Both the position numbers and the translations under genes were made by a program. Below are positions 17,380 through 25,036 of a DNA stretch of 33,883 bases, in pieces. Each line of letters opens with the position of its first letter. The first letter of the stretch is position 1. Source of the DNA: Armatimonadota bacterium (lineage in GTDB: Bacteria; Armatimonadota; UBA5829); NCBI GenBank assembly GCA_012522555.1, contig JAAYKG010000012.1, positions 1 to 33,883 on the forward strand. The letters run 5' to 3'. The notes under the pieces are model-generated. The model ran no database searches and was not told the origin of the DNA. It saw only the letters and a list, made by a program, of their open reading frames with translations.

Positions 17380-18288
17380 CTATCCCGTAATAATGCGCCT
17401 CAGTGCCCAGCCAAGCGCGATCATCAGTTTACGACCCTTCGACAGGCTGATGCGCCTGGTGAGCACGCTGAATCCGCTGTGCTCTATCGAGTTCAGCAAA
17501 GCCAGCCCGCATCGACCGAAAAGATCAACATCCGCCGCGCCCGGCCCCTCTACAAGCCGACCGAGAACGGCGCCGTTTTCGAAAAATTCCCTCGTTCGAT
17601 TCAGTTCAAACCGCATCAGTTGTGCGAATGCCGGATTGGTGATTCGGTTTTTAAGCTCGATTTCTGTGTATCCGAAGCGCCGCAGGTCCTCCTGCGGGAT
17701 ATATATCCTACCTTTTTCGTAATCGACAGCTACGTCCTGCCAAAAATTGATCAGTTGCAGAGCAGTGCATGTATAGTCGCTGAGGGTAAGCCTGGCCTGA
17801 TCGCGATATCCCATCAGCCCCAAAAACAGCCTGCCGACGGGATTTGCAGATTGCCTGCAATAGTCTAAAAGCTGCTCAAATGTCTCATATCTGTTGGTGC
17901 TTTGGTCTTTTATAAACGCGCTGATGAGGTCGTCGAACGGCTCCATCGGCAGATCGAACATATCAATAGTCGGCTTCAGGGCGACGAAAACCGGATGGTT
18001 TGTCTTGCCTTCGTAACAAGCATGCAGCTCTTCGCGCCACCAGTGCAAAAGTTCCAAGGAAAGCTGCGGGTCCCCTGTCTCATCGGAAAGGTCGTCACAT
18101 ACCCGGCAATACGCATAAATGTTGCATACGTGTTTTCGCAGTTGCCGAGGCAAAAAGATCGACCCAACAGGAAAATTTTCATAGTGAGAACGAGCGAGCT
18201 TTTCACACAACTTTTCCGGGATCGAGCCGGCCATCCCCGCCGGCAGAAACTGATCCGCCACGCCACTCAATCGAGATGTTGTATCCAA
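17380..18288 (-). CDS. hpnC: Hydroxysqualene synthase HpnC
   Basis: Converts presqualene diphosphate to hydroxysqualene. The 302-residue protein is of the squalene/phytoene synthase fold with CDDLSDE (64-70) as the first aspartate site and NFWQDVAVDYEKGR as the second. The frame opens at TTG 18288, with GGAGG 11 nt upstream; an ATG at 18234 is a possible later start. First gene of the hpnC-hpnD-hpnE operon, diverging from dxs across about 200 bp. No squalene-hopene cyclase or phytoene desaturase is in the window, so the end product (hopanoids or other) is not shown. Confidence 0.9.
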   Translation of the reverse strand: MDTTSRLSGVADQFLPAGMAGSIPEKLCEKLARSHYENFPVGSIFLPRQLRKHVCNIYAYCRVCDDLSDETGDPQLSLELLHWWREELHACYEGKTNHPVFVALKPTIDMFDLPMEPFDDLISAFIKDQSTNRYETFEQLLDYCRQSANPVGRLFLGLMGYRDQARLTLSDYTCTALQLINFWQDVAVDYEKGRIYIPQEDLRRFGYTEIELKNRITNPAFAQLMRFELNRTREFFENGAVLGRLVEGPGAADVDLFGRCGLALLNSIEHSGFSVLTRRISLSKGRKLMIALGWALRRIITG

Positions 18289-18488
18289 CGCCGCTTAAGC
18301 CTCCGACTTTCCTACACTATCCTACCAGACTCCGCGAATTACTGCTAACCCACCCACCGCTTCTCAGCTCATTATCTCCACCGGCAGACAGATTAAACCA
18401 ACAGCCTACACATTCTGCGGCGTTTGCTGGCGCGCGGCGGATGGGAATATGGTACGGTGTTCAACGTGGGAGGCTGGAAGGATTTGAG

Positions 18489-20417
18489 ATGAACAGGACG
18501 TTTCTCGATTCACTGAACCTGCCTGATGATCTGAAGGAATTAACATATCATCAACAGCACAAACTGGCCGCGGAAGTAAGAGACCTCATAGTCGATGTTG
18601 TCAGCACGAACGGTGGGCATCTTGCGCCAAGCCTCGGGGTGGTGGAGCTGACGATTGCGCTGTTGAGCGCGATGGAGATGCCAAAAGACAAGATCATCTG
18701 GGATGTTGGACATCAGTGTTATGCCTATAAAGTGCTCACCGACCGGCGCGACCGGTTTTCCACGCTTAGACAAGCCGGCGGGTTGAGCGGTTTTCCAAGG
18801 CCGCAGGAAAGCCCCTACGATTGCTTTTGCACCGGGCATGCCAGCACGGCGATATCCGCAGCGCTCGGAATGGCTCGTGCGAGGGATCTGATCGGGGAAA
18901 AACACTGTGTTACGGCTGTAGTGGGGGACGGGGCTTTGGGCGGAGGCATGGCCTGGGAAGCGCTCAACGACGCCGGAGATGCCGACACCCCCTTGCTCGT
19001 GATCCTCAACGACAACCGCATGTCCATTTCTCCCAGCATCGGCGCGTTAGCCACTCATATCGCTCGTTTGAGAACCCAGCCTCTATATATCAGTATGGAA
19101 GACAGCGCCCAATTTGTCTTTCGGACAATTCCAATGGGTGGGCTTGTCAAAAGAATAACCGAGGGATTCAAGCGCGGGGTTACAAATCTCGTCTCCCCCA
19201 CCTCCGGGACGATCTTCGAAGCCCTGGGTTTCAAATATTACGGCCCAATAAACGGCCACGACATCGGCGACCTCAAACACTTTATTTCGCTGTCGCGGAA
19301 TATGAAAGGCCCGGTGCTGCTGCATGTTGTCACTACGAAGGGCAAAGGATATTCCAAAGCGGAACATAAGCCTCGATACTTTCACGGTGTTCCGCCATTT
19401 AACAGCGGCAACGGCAAAACTTCCGGCAAAAAAACAAAGACCTACACCGACGTGTTTGGCGGCGCTCTGGTCGCCTTAGCCTCTCGAGACTCGAATATAG
19501 TCGCCATCACAGCAGCGATGACAGACGGCACGGGGCTTGCGAAATTCGCCCGCAGATATCCGACCAGGTTCTTTAACGTGGGCATCGCCGAGGGGCATGC
19601 GGTTACATTTGCCGCCGGGCTTGCATCCGCAGGGGCGAAGCCGGTGGTTGCGATTTATTCCACTTTCCTGCAGCGAGCCTATGACCAGATAGTGCAGGAC
19701 GTGTGCCTGCAGAACCTGCCGGTTATATTCGCCATCGACCGGGCGGGGATAGTGGGGGAGGATGGGCCAACCCACCACGGCGCTTTTGATCTCCGTTATC
19801 TGGGCCACATCCCGAATCTGATCGTTATGGCTCCAAAGGACGCGCCGGAGTTGGTAAATATGCTCAAAACAGCCCTCGACCTGGCTTGCCCCGTGGCAAT
19901 ACGCTATCCACGCGGAGCAGTAGGCCGATCGGCAAGCGCCAACCAGACCGCTATACCCGTGGGGCGAGCAGAGATTTTGCGTCACGGAGATGATATAGCG
20001 GTTATCGGAGTCGGCCCAATTGTGCATGAAGCCTGCTGTGCTGCCGATGAGCTTGCCAACAAAGGCATTCAACTGCGGGTGGTCAACGCCCGGTTCGTGA
20101 AGCCGCTTGATGAAAAGACTATTCTATCCGCTACACGAGAATGTTGTGGGCTGGTCATTGCGGAAGAAAACGTCGCGCGGGGCGGATTTGGCAGCGCTGT
20201 GATCGAGTGCCTGGCAAAGCACGGTGCATCCAGCATCCCTATAGAACGAGTTACCCTGCCGGATTCTTTCGTCGGATTCGGCTCCACAACCGAACTGCGT
20301 GCGATACACAGACTTACGAAAGACGGCATCATGCTAGTCGTAGATCGGCTGCTGAAGCGAACTGAAAGCTATCAGGCAAAACGAGGAGAAAGCTTTGTCA
20401 TACGCACAAGCATCTGA
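18489..20417 (+). CDS. dxs: 1-deoxy-D-xylulose-5-phosphate synthase
   Basis: First enzyme of the MEP pathway: condenses pyruvate and glyceraldehyde 3-phosphate using thiamine diphosphate. The 642-residue protein has DVGHQ, TGHAS, the ThDP/Mg site GDGALGGG (from residue 146) with NDN following, YSTFLQRAYDQ in the transketolase domain and the C-terminal domain. The start is the ATG at 18489 with AAGGA 6 nt upstream; the open frame further upstream is not coding. It overlaps fni and diverges from hpnC. A weak promoter-like pair (TTGCTG, TATGGT) lies just upstream. Confidence 0.96.
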   Translation: MNRTFLDSLNLPDDLKELTYHQQHKLAAEVRDLIVDVVSTNGGHLAPSLGVVELTIALLSAMEMPKDKIIWDVGHQCYAYKVLTDRRDRFSTLRQAGGLSGFPRPQESPYDCFCTGHASTAISAALGMARARDLIGEKHCVTAVVGDGALGGGMAWEALNDAGDADTPLLVILNDNRMSISPSIGALATHIARLRTQPLYISMEDSAQFVFRTIPMGGLVKRITEGFKRGVTNLVSPTSGTIFEALGFKYYGPINGHDIGDLKHFISLSRNMKGPVLLHVVTTKGKGYSKAEHKPRYFHGVPPFNSGNGKTSGKKTKTYTDVFGGALVALASRDSNIVAITAAMTDGTGLAKFARRYPTRFFNVGIAEGHAVTFAAGLASAGAKPVVAIYSTFLQRAYDQIVQDVCLQNLPVIFAIDRAGIVGEDGPTHHGAFDLRYLGHIPNLIVMAPKDAPELVNMLKTALDLACPVAIRYPRGAVGRSASANQTAIPVGRAEILRHGDDIAVIGVGPIVHEACCAADELANKGIQLRVVNARFVKPLDEKTILSATRECCGLVIAEENVARGGFGSAVIECLAKHGASSIPIERVTLPDSFVGFGSTTELRAIHRLTKDGIMLVVDRLLKRTESYQAKRGESFVIRTSI

Positions 20418-21420
20418 GAACACAAAGCGCAAAATGGATCATATCGACATCGCACTTAACCGAGACGTCGAGTTTCATCGCGTCACCACCGGCTTGGAGC
20501 GATTCAGTTTGGTATATGAAGCGCTGCCTGAGATTGATAGGCGGGAGGTCGATTTGTCGATTTCGCTGTTCGGAAGACGCCTGTCTATGCCTCTTATAAT
20601 CTCGTCTATGACAGGAGGCGCGAGCGAAGGAAAGAGATATAATCGAATCTTTGCAAATGCCGCCCAGCATTTTGGCATTGCTATGGGGGTCGGCAGTCAG
20701 CGCGTCGCCCTTGAGCATCCCGAACTGGCGGAGACATTTATGGTCAGGGACGTAGCCCCCGACATCCTGCTGTTCGCAAACATCGGCGCTGTTCAGCTTG
20801 TGGACGGTTATGGCATAGAAGAATGCGAGCGCCTGGTAGATATGATCGACGCGGACGGACTCATTATTCACCTGAACCCTCTGCACGAATGCGCCCAGTT
20901 GGAGGGTGACACAAATTTCAGGGGGGTCGCGATCAAACTACGGGAGATATGCCTGGGTTTGGAGGTTCCCGTTATCGTAAAGGAAGTCGGGCACGGAATT
21001 TCCGAGAGAACAGCCCGGCTGCTTGCCGATGCTGGGGTGGACGCCATCGACATTGCAGGTGCAGGGGGGACCTCCTGGGCGAAGGTGGAGAGTTATCGGG
21101 GCACTCGTCTTGGCCCTTCCCTTGGGGAGTGGGGAATACCGACAGCCGACAGCTTGAGCGCTGTTCGAGACGCGGCGCCACACGCTGTGCTTATCGCCAG
21201 TGGCGGGATCAAAACCGGCGAAGATATCGCCAAGTCCATCGCGTTAGGAGCGGATGGGGCGGCTATGGCGCTTCCGATCCTCAAAGCCGCTGCGATCTCC
21301 AGTGAGGCGCTCGATGGATTTATAGCACAATTGCGCGAGGAGTTGGCGACAGCGATGTTTTGCGCCGGAGCACGCAGTATAGAGGAACTGAAGCGCGCCC
21401 CACTCAGGCGTAGCTCTTAA
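20395..21420 (+). CDS. fni: Type 2 isopentenyl-diphosphate delta-isomerase (FMN-dependent)
   Basis: Interconverts IPP and DMAPP using reduced FMN. The 341-residue TIM barrel has MTGGASEG, GVGSQR, HLNPLHE-x-QLEGDTNF (substrate/Mg site), VKEVGHG and the phosphate-binding DIAGAGGTSWAKVE. The start is probably TTG at 20395 with GAGGAG 7 nt upstream, overlapping the dxs end by 23 nt; an ATG at 20434 is possible. With dxs it supplies precursors for the divergent squalene operon. Its 3' end overlaps the convergent STAS/kinase gene by 17 nt. Confidence 0.95.
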   Translation: MSYAQASENTKRKMDHIDIALNRDVEFHRVTTGLERFSLVYEALPEIDRREVDLSISLFGRRLSMPLIISSMTGGASEGKRYNRIFANAAQHFGIAMGVGSQRVALEHPELAETFMVRDVAPDILLFANIGAVQLVDGYGIEECERLVDMIDADGLIIHLNPLHECAQLEGDTNFRGVAIKLREICLGLEVPVIVKEVGHGISERTARLLADAGVDAIDIAGAGGTSWAKVESYRGTRLGPSLGEWGIPTADSLSAVRDAAPHAVLIASGGIKTGEDIAKSIALGADGAAMALPILKAAAISSEALDGFIAQLREELATAMFCAGARSIEELKRAPLRRSS

Positions 21421-22165
21421 CCAGCCGAACCGTTGTGCCGCCGTTGAAGCTGAAGCTGACATCATCGACGAGGGTATGCATACAGTGTATCCCTCGCCCA
21501 GTCTCGGCATAAACGGATGTTTTTTTCGGCGCGGTATCAGCAAGCGTGAATCCCGGCCCATGGTCGCTTACTGACACCGACAGCTTGTTGGAGCTTGCCA
21601 GGCAGCTTACGGTGAATGAGCTGTCCTTCCGGCCGGAATGTCCATGCCGGATCGCATTAGCCACCGCTTCGCCGACCGCCAACAGCATATCGCATATCCA
21701 ACTATCTTGAAGCCCTGCCTCACGGGCGACCTTTCGAACCCGATGCCTGGCCTCACGACAGCAAACAGGATCGCTGGGCAGGCTAAAGACATCAATTCGA
21801 CACGATTGCACGGGCCTGTGGCAGGTTTGATCGATGCAGTTTTCTTCTAAACAGAGAAATTCGTTGAGGGGGTGTTGGTCGAGGCATTCACGAATCTGGC
21901 CGTTTATTCGGCTGAGATGGAAGCGACAGGGGCGCTCTGAATGCGCAAATACCCTTTCAGCCAGGCAATCGAGCGCGGCCGAGTCGATGCTGTCGACCTC
22001 ACCGAGATCAAGCGACACGCACCGGTCGTGCTGTTCAGTCAAATGATCGAGCGCCGAAACTATGCGAGATACGTCACTTTCATCCACATGCCCGCTGATC
22101 GCCAACGCCGGGCGCTCATCGTCGGGCCGCAACGACAGCCCCATAGGGGCCGAATCAATGGCCAT
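21404..22165 (-). CDS. Fused STAS domain and anti-sigma (RsbW-like) ATPase
   Basis: Residues about 8-100 resemble a STAS (anti-anti-sigma) domain with DLGEVDSIDSAALD. Residues about 120-250 are a GHKL/HATPase_c_2 domain with N-box GEAVANAIRHG, G1 DHGPGF and G2 GRGIHCM. In partner-switching systems these are normally separate proteins (SpoIIAA/SpoIIAB, RsbV/RsbW). The usual second serine of the DSSG site is alanine (Ala63), so the usual phosphorylation cannot occur there. The start is probably the ATG at 22165; a GTG at 22192 is also open. No sigma-factor gene is adjacent. Confidence 0.8.
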   Translation of the reverse strand: MAIDSAPMGLSLRPDDERPALAISGHVDESDVSRIVSALDHLTEQHDRCVSLDLGEVDSIDSAALDCLAERVFAHSERPCRFHLSRINGQIRECLDQHPLNEFLCLEENCIDQTCHRPVQSCRIDVFSLPSDPVCCREARHRVRKVAREAGLQDSWICDMLLAVGEAVANAIRHGHSGRKDSSFTVSCLASSNKLSVSVSDHGPGFTLADTAPKKTSVYAETGRGIHCMHTLVDDVSFSFNGGTTVRLVKSYA

Positions 22166-22276
22166 AATGTGTAATACCTGTAACCCACACACTCTTGGTA
22201 ATTTGCACTATGAGAATAGCACCACTATTTTGGGGCGTCAAGGCTTTTTGCTTGCTGATCTGCGAGATTTTTGAAA

Positions 22277-24502
22277 TTACCAAACCTTTATCTTCCCGCA
22301 GGCACCATCCAGAGTTACCTTATGCCCGTTTTTGAATCGCATAATCCCTTTGCAGGACATTATTGCCGGTATCTCATAGACTCGCGCAGCTATTGCTTCC
22401 GCGCTCATATCATCGCCGTCGCCACAAATATATCCCCCCGCCACGGCGAGAAACGGCGCCCACACGCTGCCTTGAAACGGGCTAATTAATATTTCCCCGG
22501 GTTCTATCTCCGATGCCTCCTCCAACGTTCTCACAATTCTAACCCGCCCGGTGACGACTCCTCCGCTGGCCGAGATGCCCGTCAATCCATCGGCGAATAT
22601 TTTTGTTTGCTGATCTCCATCCACGACTAGCTCAGGGGCGATCAATCGCCGCTCCAACCACATTTTATGCTTACGTTGTGCGATTTTCGACGCAAACCCC
22701 AGGTAGTCTGCATCCGTAAGTTGAACCAATTCATCGGCGGTCAAATAAAATATGTCCTGCGGATCAGAAATCGCGCCTGCTTGCGCCAGGCGTGCGGCGA
22801 GTTTAACGACCGTCAAGCGCAGCGCCGTGCATGCCCGAGCGGATACCTGTTCGACCTCCGCTCTACGGGCTATCCATTTTCGACACAATTGTATCAACTT
22901 CTTGCAGTGTGGATATTCGGCCTGGGCTATTTCGGCGTCCTGGTCGGCGGAGCAGTTCAGAGTAACCAGGCTTGCAGAGTTACCCCGCTTTGAAACTCCG
23001 CTTATGATCCTGTATACCGCATCGCTGTCCTCAACCCAACTGCGCCACCTCGACACATCAGCAGCCTCGCCCCCGTATTTGAAAGCATAAACATAGTCCC
23101 CGGCGAAACGCTCCACGTCGGATTTGTACGACCTCCACCAGGATTGATCGTCGATTTTACCAGTGTTTTCTGCAGCGACGAACCTCTCGGCAAGCTCTTG
23201 CAAAACTGCGTCCCGATCCAGCAGCGCGCTGGGCAGACCTCCGAGAACCTTCCAAAGCAGTTCCCGGCTTCCCAGCCCCTTGGCAAGCGAGCCGCTCAGC
23301 AAATCTAAAAAATTGTGCGATCGGCAAAACCAATCATAAGCAGTCCCCGCGACCTCCACCGCCGATTTCAAAGTGGACGAAAGCGCCGCCGAATCCATAT
23401 TCGACCGATCACAGCCCAGCAGTTGGGTAACCCGTTCGTTCATCTCCGGGCATATTCGTTTCTCCCACTCCTTAGCAGCCGCCGCGGATGCGTCCGTTTC
23501 TTTCAATCGAGCGCGTTCATCGGATAAATCTGAAGTCGCTCGTTTTTCGTAAAGATAACCATTTAACGTGATGCGATTGCCCCTGGTGGCGACGCCGCGC
23601 GCAAAAAATGAGATAGGCTGCGCGTCGAGCCTTTTCCAGGACACACCCTCCGAGCCGGCATCAATAAGCGGGAAATATGCAGGCAGATTGCGCATGGGGT
23701 CGGCTTGCAGGATCCATATCCCTTCCCTATCCACCGCCCATTCCGATGAGATTCTACCCCCCACATTCTCTTCGATCAAAATAGCCTGCTCGGCAATCTG
23801 CCCGACAAGGTCGCTTGGCATCGACTGTTGCGGCGCATCGGCGGCTTCGCTGACCGACATCGTGTTTAGATCCACCGCAAAACGCGCACTTGTTCCATCC
23901 TGGCGCTTTGCCGTAATAACCGTGCTGTGGGGGTTTCCTGTAGCGGGGTCGGCTGTAAATACGGCACCCGAATGTTGCGCAGGGATCATCAACTGAACAA
24001 TCACCGCCATCGCAGGGTCCGATACTGAGCCGAACCTGATACGGCATGCAGCCGCAGCGCCTGACCACAGCGACGCCCAGACCCATTTAATCGCCGTGTA
24101 GACCGATTCCAGCCCAGCAACATTCAAACAGGTCTCATAAGCGCCTGCGAATCCGCCGTAATCGGCAGCGGTATCCAACGCGGAGGGACGTATGGCGACC
24201 TTTGGATCTTGCAGCCCCGTCCGCCATGCGAGCCGCTTGTATGCCTCTGCTATAGAAGCTCGAATGTCCTCGGGTATCTGCCCATCAAGCATCGCCGCTC
24301 GAATGGTTTCTCTATGTTCGGCATCGGGCACGGCAGCGGCCTGCTGCCTCATCCCGCTCTCCCAGAGATGTGCGCGACAGGCGTCTGCACTGACAACAAA
24401 CCCCCTGGGCACGGCGAAACCGGCTGCGACGAGTTTGGCCAGGTTGGCAGCCTTAGCCCCGTACTTTCGGGCGTTTATCGCATCGGCGAGTGGAATTATC
24501 AT
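22277..24502 (-). CDS. PEP synthase/PPDK-like protein lacking the catalytic histidine
   Basis: A 741-residue protein with the PEP-synthase layout: N-terminal ATP-grasp domain (AANLAKLVAAGFAVPRGFVV, then IRPS and GGFAGAYET, then SGAVFTADPATG and LQADPMRN), a middle helical region, and a C-terminal swivelling domain (GGVVTGRVRIV). In the swivelling domain the catalytic Ser-His is replaced by DMSAEAIAAR, putting Ala701 where the phosphorylated histidine should be. VRSS is also changed to IRPS. No C-terminal PEP-binding barrel is present, as in rifampin phosphotransferase-like proteins. ATG 24502 is chosen because the earlier TTG at 24565 is part of the promoter. Confidence 0.82.
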   Translation of the reverse strand: MIIPLADAINARKYGAKAANLAKLVAAGFAVPRGFVVSADACRAHLWESGMRQQAAAVPDAEHRETIRAAMLDGQIPEDIRASIAEAYKRLAWRTGLQDPKVAIRPSALDTAADYGGFAGAYETCLNVAGLESVYTAIKWVWASLWSGAAAACRIRFGSVSDPAMAVIVQLMIPAQHSGAVFTADPATGNPHSTVITAKRQDGTSARFAVDLNTMSVSEAADAPQQSMPSDLVGQIAEQAILIEENVGGRISSEWAVDREGIWILQADPMRNLPAYFPLIDAGSEGVSWKRLDAQPISFFARGVATRGNRITLNGYLYEKRATSDLSDERARLKETDASAAAAKEWEKRICPEMNERVTQLLGCDRSNMDSAALSSTLKSAVEVAGTAYDWFCRSHNFLDLLSGSLAKGLGSRELLWKVLGGLPSALLDRDAVLQELAERFVAAENTGKIDDQSWWRSYKSDVERFAGDYVYAFKYGGEAADVSRWRSWVEDSDAVYRIISGVSKRGNSASLVTLNCSADQDAEIAQAEYPHCKKLIQLCRKWIARRAEVEQVSARACTALRLTVVKLAARLAQAGAISDPQDIFYLTADELVQLTDADYLGFASKIAQRKHKMWLERRLIAPELVVDGDQQTKIFADGLTGISASGGVVTGRVRIVRTLEEASEIEPGEILISPFQGSVWAPFLAVAGGYICGDGDDMSAEAIAARVYEIPAIMSCKGIMRFKNGHKVTLDGACGKIKVW

Positions 24503-24535
24503 CGTAAAGTCGGCTGGTAACATAAAGCTGAGGGC

Positions 24536-24565
24536 ATTATATGGGCGGGGCCGCACTAGTGTCAA
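24536..24565 (-). promoter_or_regulatory. Consensus sigma-70 promoter of the PEP-synthase-like gene
   Basis: On the minus strand a perfect TTGACA (24565-24560) and a perfect TATAAT (24541-24536) are separated by 18 bp. Transcription would start near 24529, 27 nt before the ATG at 24502; an ATG at 24523 would have a leader of only a few bases. Confidence 0.82.
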
Positions 24566-24632
24566 TCGTAAACCTCATAACCCGCCCAATCAATCGGGCC
24601 ACAGATAAAAAATGACAGGACAAAAACTTTCA

Positions 24633-24648
24633 CTGACATATTTACCAG
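24633..24648 (+). repeat. Inverted repeat upstream of small RNA unit 1
   Basis: CTGACA-TATT-TACCAG, with half-sites CTGRYA. It lies 3 bp before the -24 element. The same 16-bp design with the same spacing recurs at unit 2, which suggests a regulator-binding site. Confidence 0.6.
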
Positions 24649-24651
24649 ATA

Positions 24652-24667
24652 TGGCACGAATTGTGCA
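24652..24667 (+). promoter_or_regulatory. Sigma-54-type promoter of small RNA unit 1
   Basis: TGGCACG-AATT-GTGCA. The -24 element is perfect, the invariant GG and GC are 10 bp apart as required, and the -12 element has one mismatch (GTGCA for TTGCA). Predicted start near 24678. Confidence 0.7.
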
Positions 24668-24677
24668 GCTTACTAAA

Positions 24678-24779
24678 CTAGAGACAACATCTTATTCTCC
24701 TTCCCAAAGCTTTAAGCTGGAGTCGAGGCTTTATTCGACCAAGGGATCCGCCTGCGGAAGACCGCAGGCGGTTTTTTTT
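24678..24779 (+). ncRNA. Predicted small RNA 1 (sigma-54-type promoter)
   Basis: About 102 nt between the predicted start and the terminator T-run. The 5' part (24681-24704) reads GAGACAACATCTT then ATTCTCCTTCC, nearly identical to small RNA 2 and at the same distance from the promoter. TCTCCTTCC complements Shine-Dalgarno sequences and could pair with ribosome-binding sites. A GTCGA/TCGAC hairpin follows (24722-24739), then the terminator. There is no ATG-started frame, so it looks non-coding. I do not recognise the family; the layout resembles sigma-54-driven RNAs such as Qrr or CrcZ, but not their sequences. Confidence 0.68.
24748..24779 (+). terminator. Intrinsic terminator of small RNA 1
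   Basis: A perfect 10-bp stem CCGCCTGCGG/CCGCAGGCGG with an AAGA loop, followed directly by eight T. It is oriented for the plus strand. Confidence 0.93.
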
Positions 24780-24796
24780 GCAAGAAGAAATCTTTA

Positions 24797-24812
24797 CTGA
24801 TACAAATACCAG
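24797..24812 (+). repeat. Inverted repeat upstream of small RNA unit 2
   Basis: CTGATA-CAAA-TACCAG, 3 bp before the -24 element. It matches the repeat at unit 1 in half-sites, spacer length and distance to the promoter. Confidence 0.6.
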
Positions 24813-24815
24813 TTT

Positions 24816-24831
24816 TGGCACGATTCTTGCT
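24816..24831 (+). promoter_or_regulatory. Consensus sigma-54 promoter of small RNA unit 2
   Basis: TGGCACG-ATTC-TTGCT matches the consensus TGGCACG-N4-TTGCW at every defined position, with GG and GC 10 bp apart. Predicted start near 24842. Confidence 0.85.
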
Positions 24832-24841
24832 GTATAAATAC

Positions 24842-24962
24842 ACAGAGACAAACATCTTTTTTCTCCTTCCTTACAGTGTTATGGATTACTCGCTAGTTTG
24901 AAGGCTCCCAGCCTTCAACAAGGCGGCCCGCCAGCGGAAAAGTTCGCAGGCGGGATTTTTTT
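24842..24962 (+). ncRNA. Predicted small RNA 2 (sigma-54 promoter)
   Basis: About 121 nt. Its 5' segment (24845-24870: GAGACAAACATCTT, then TTTTCTCCTTCC) repeats that of small RNA 1. It is followed by a 9-bp hairpin TTGAAGGCT-CCC-AGCCTTCAA (24898-24918) and a strong terminator. Outside the shared 5' segment the two RNAs differ, so this is not a recent duplication of the whole unit. The only ATG frame has six codons and no ribosome-binding site. An alternative is that it is a terminated leader of the downstream phosphofructokinase gene, which begins 74 nt after the terminator. Confidence 0.7.
24927..24962 (+). terminator. Intrinsic terminator of small RNA 2
   Basis: CCCGCC-A-GCG pairs with CGC-A-GGCGGG (one A-A mismatch) around an 8-nt loop, followed by A and seven T. 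Oriented for the plus strand. Confidence 0.9.
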
Positions 24963-25036
24963 GTACGAACACACCCCCAACGTGGAGGTATGCAGAGAGG
25001 ATTTAACTAATTGGTCATTGGCGGGAGGGGCGATTA

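Noticed and set aside
18000-18488. Open extension of dxs upstream of 18489.
   Set aside because: It runs through the hpnC gene on the other strand. The ATG at 18489 has a ribosome-binding site and gives the normal family length.
24714-24855. On the minus strand the shared segment of both small RNA units looks like a ribosome-binding site plus ATG (AAGGAGAA, A-rich spacer, ATG).
   Set aside because: Copy 1 gives a five-codon frame. Copy 2 gives a frame that runs through the terminator hairpin. The promoters and terminators are oriented for the plus strand.
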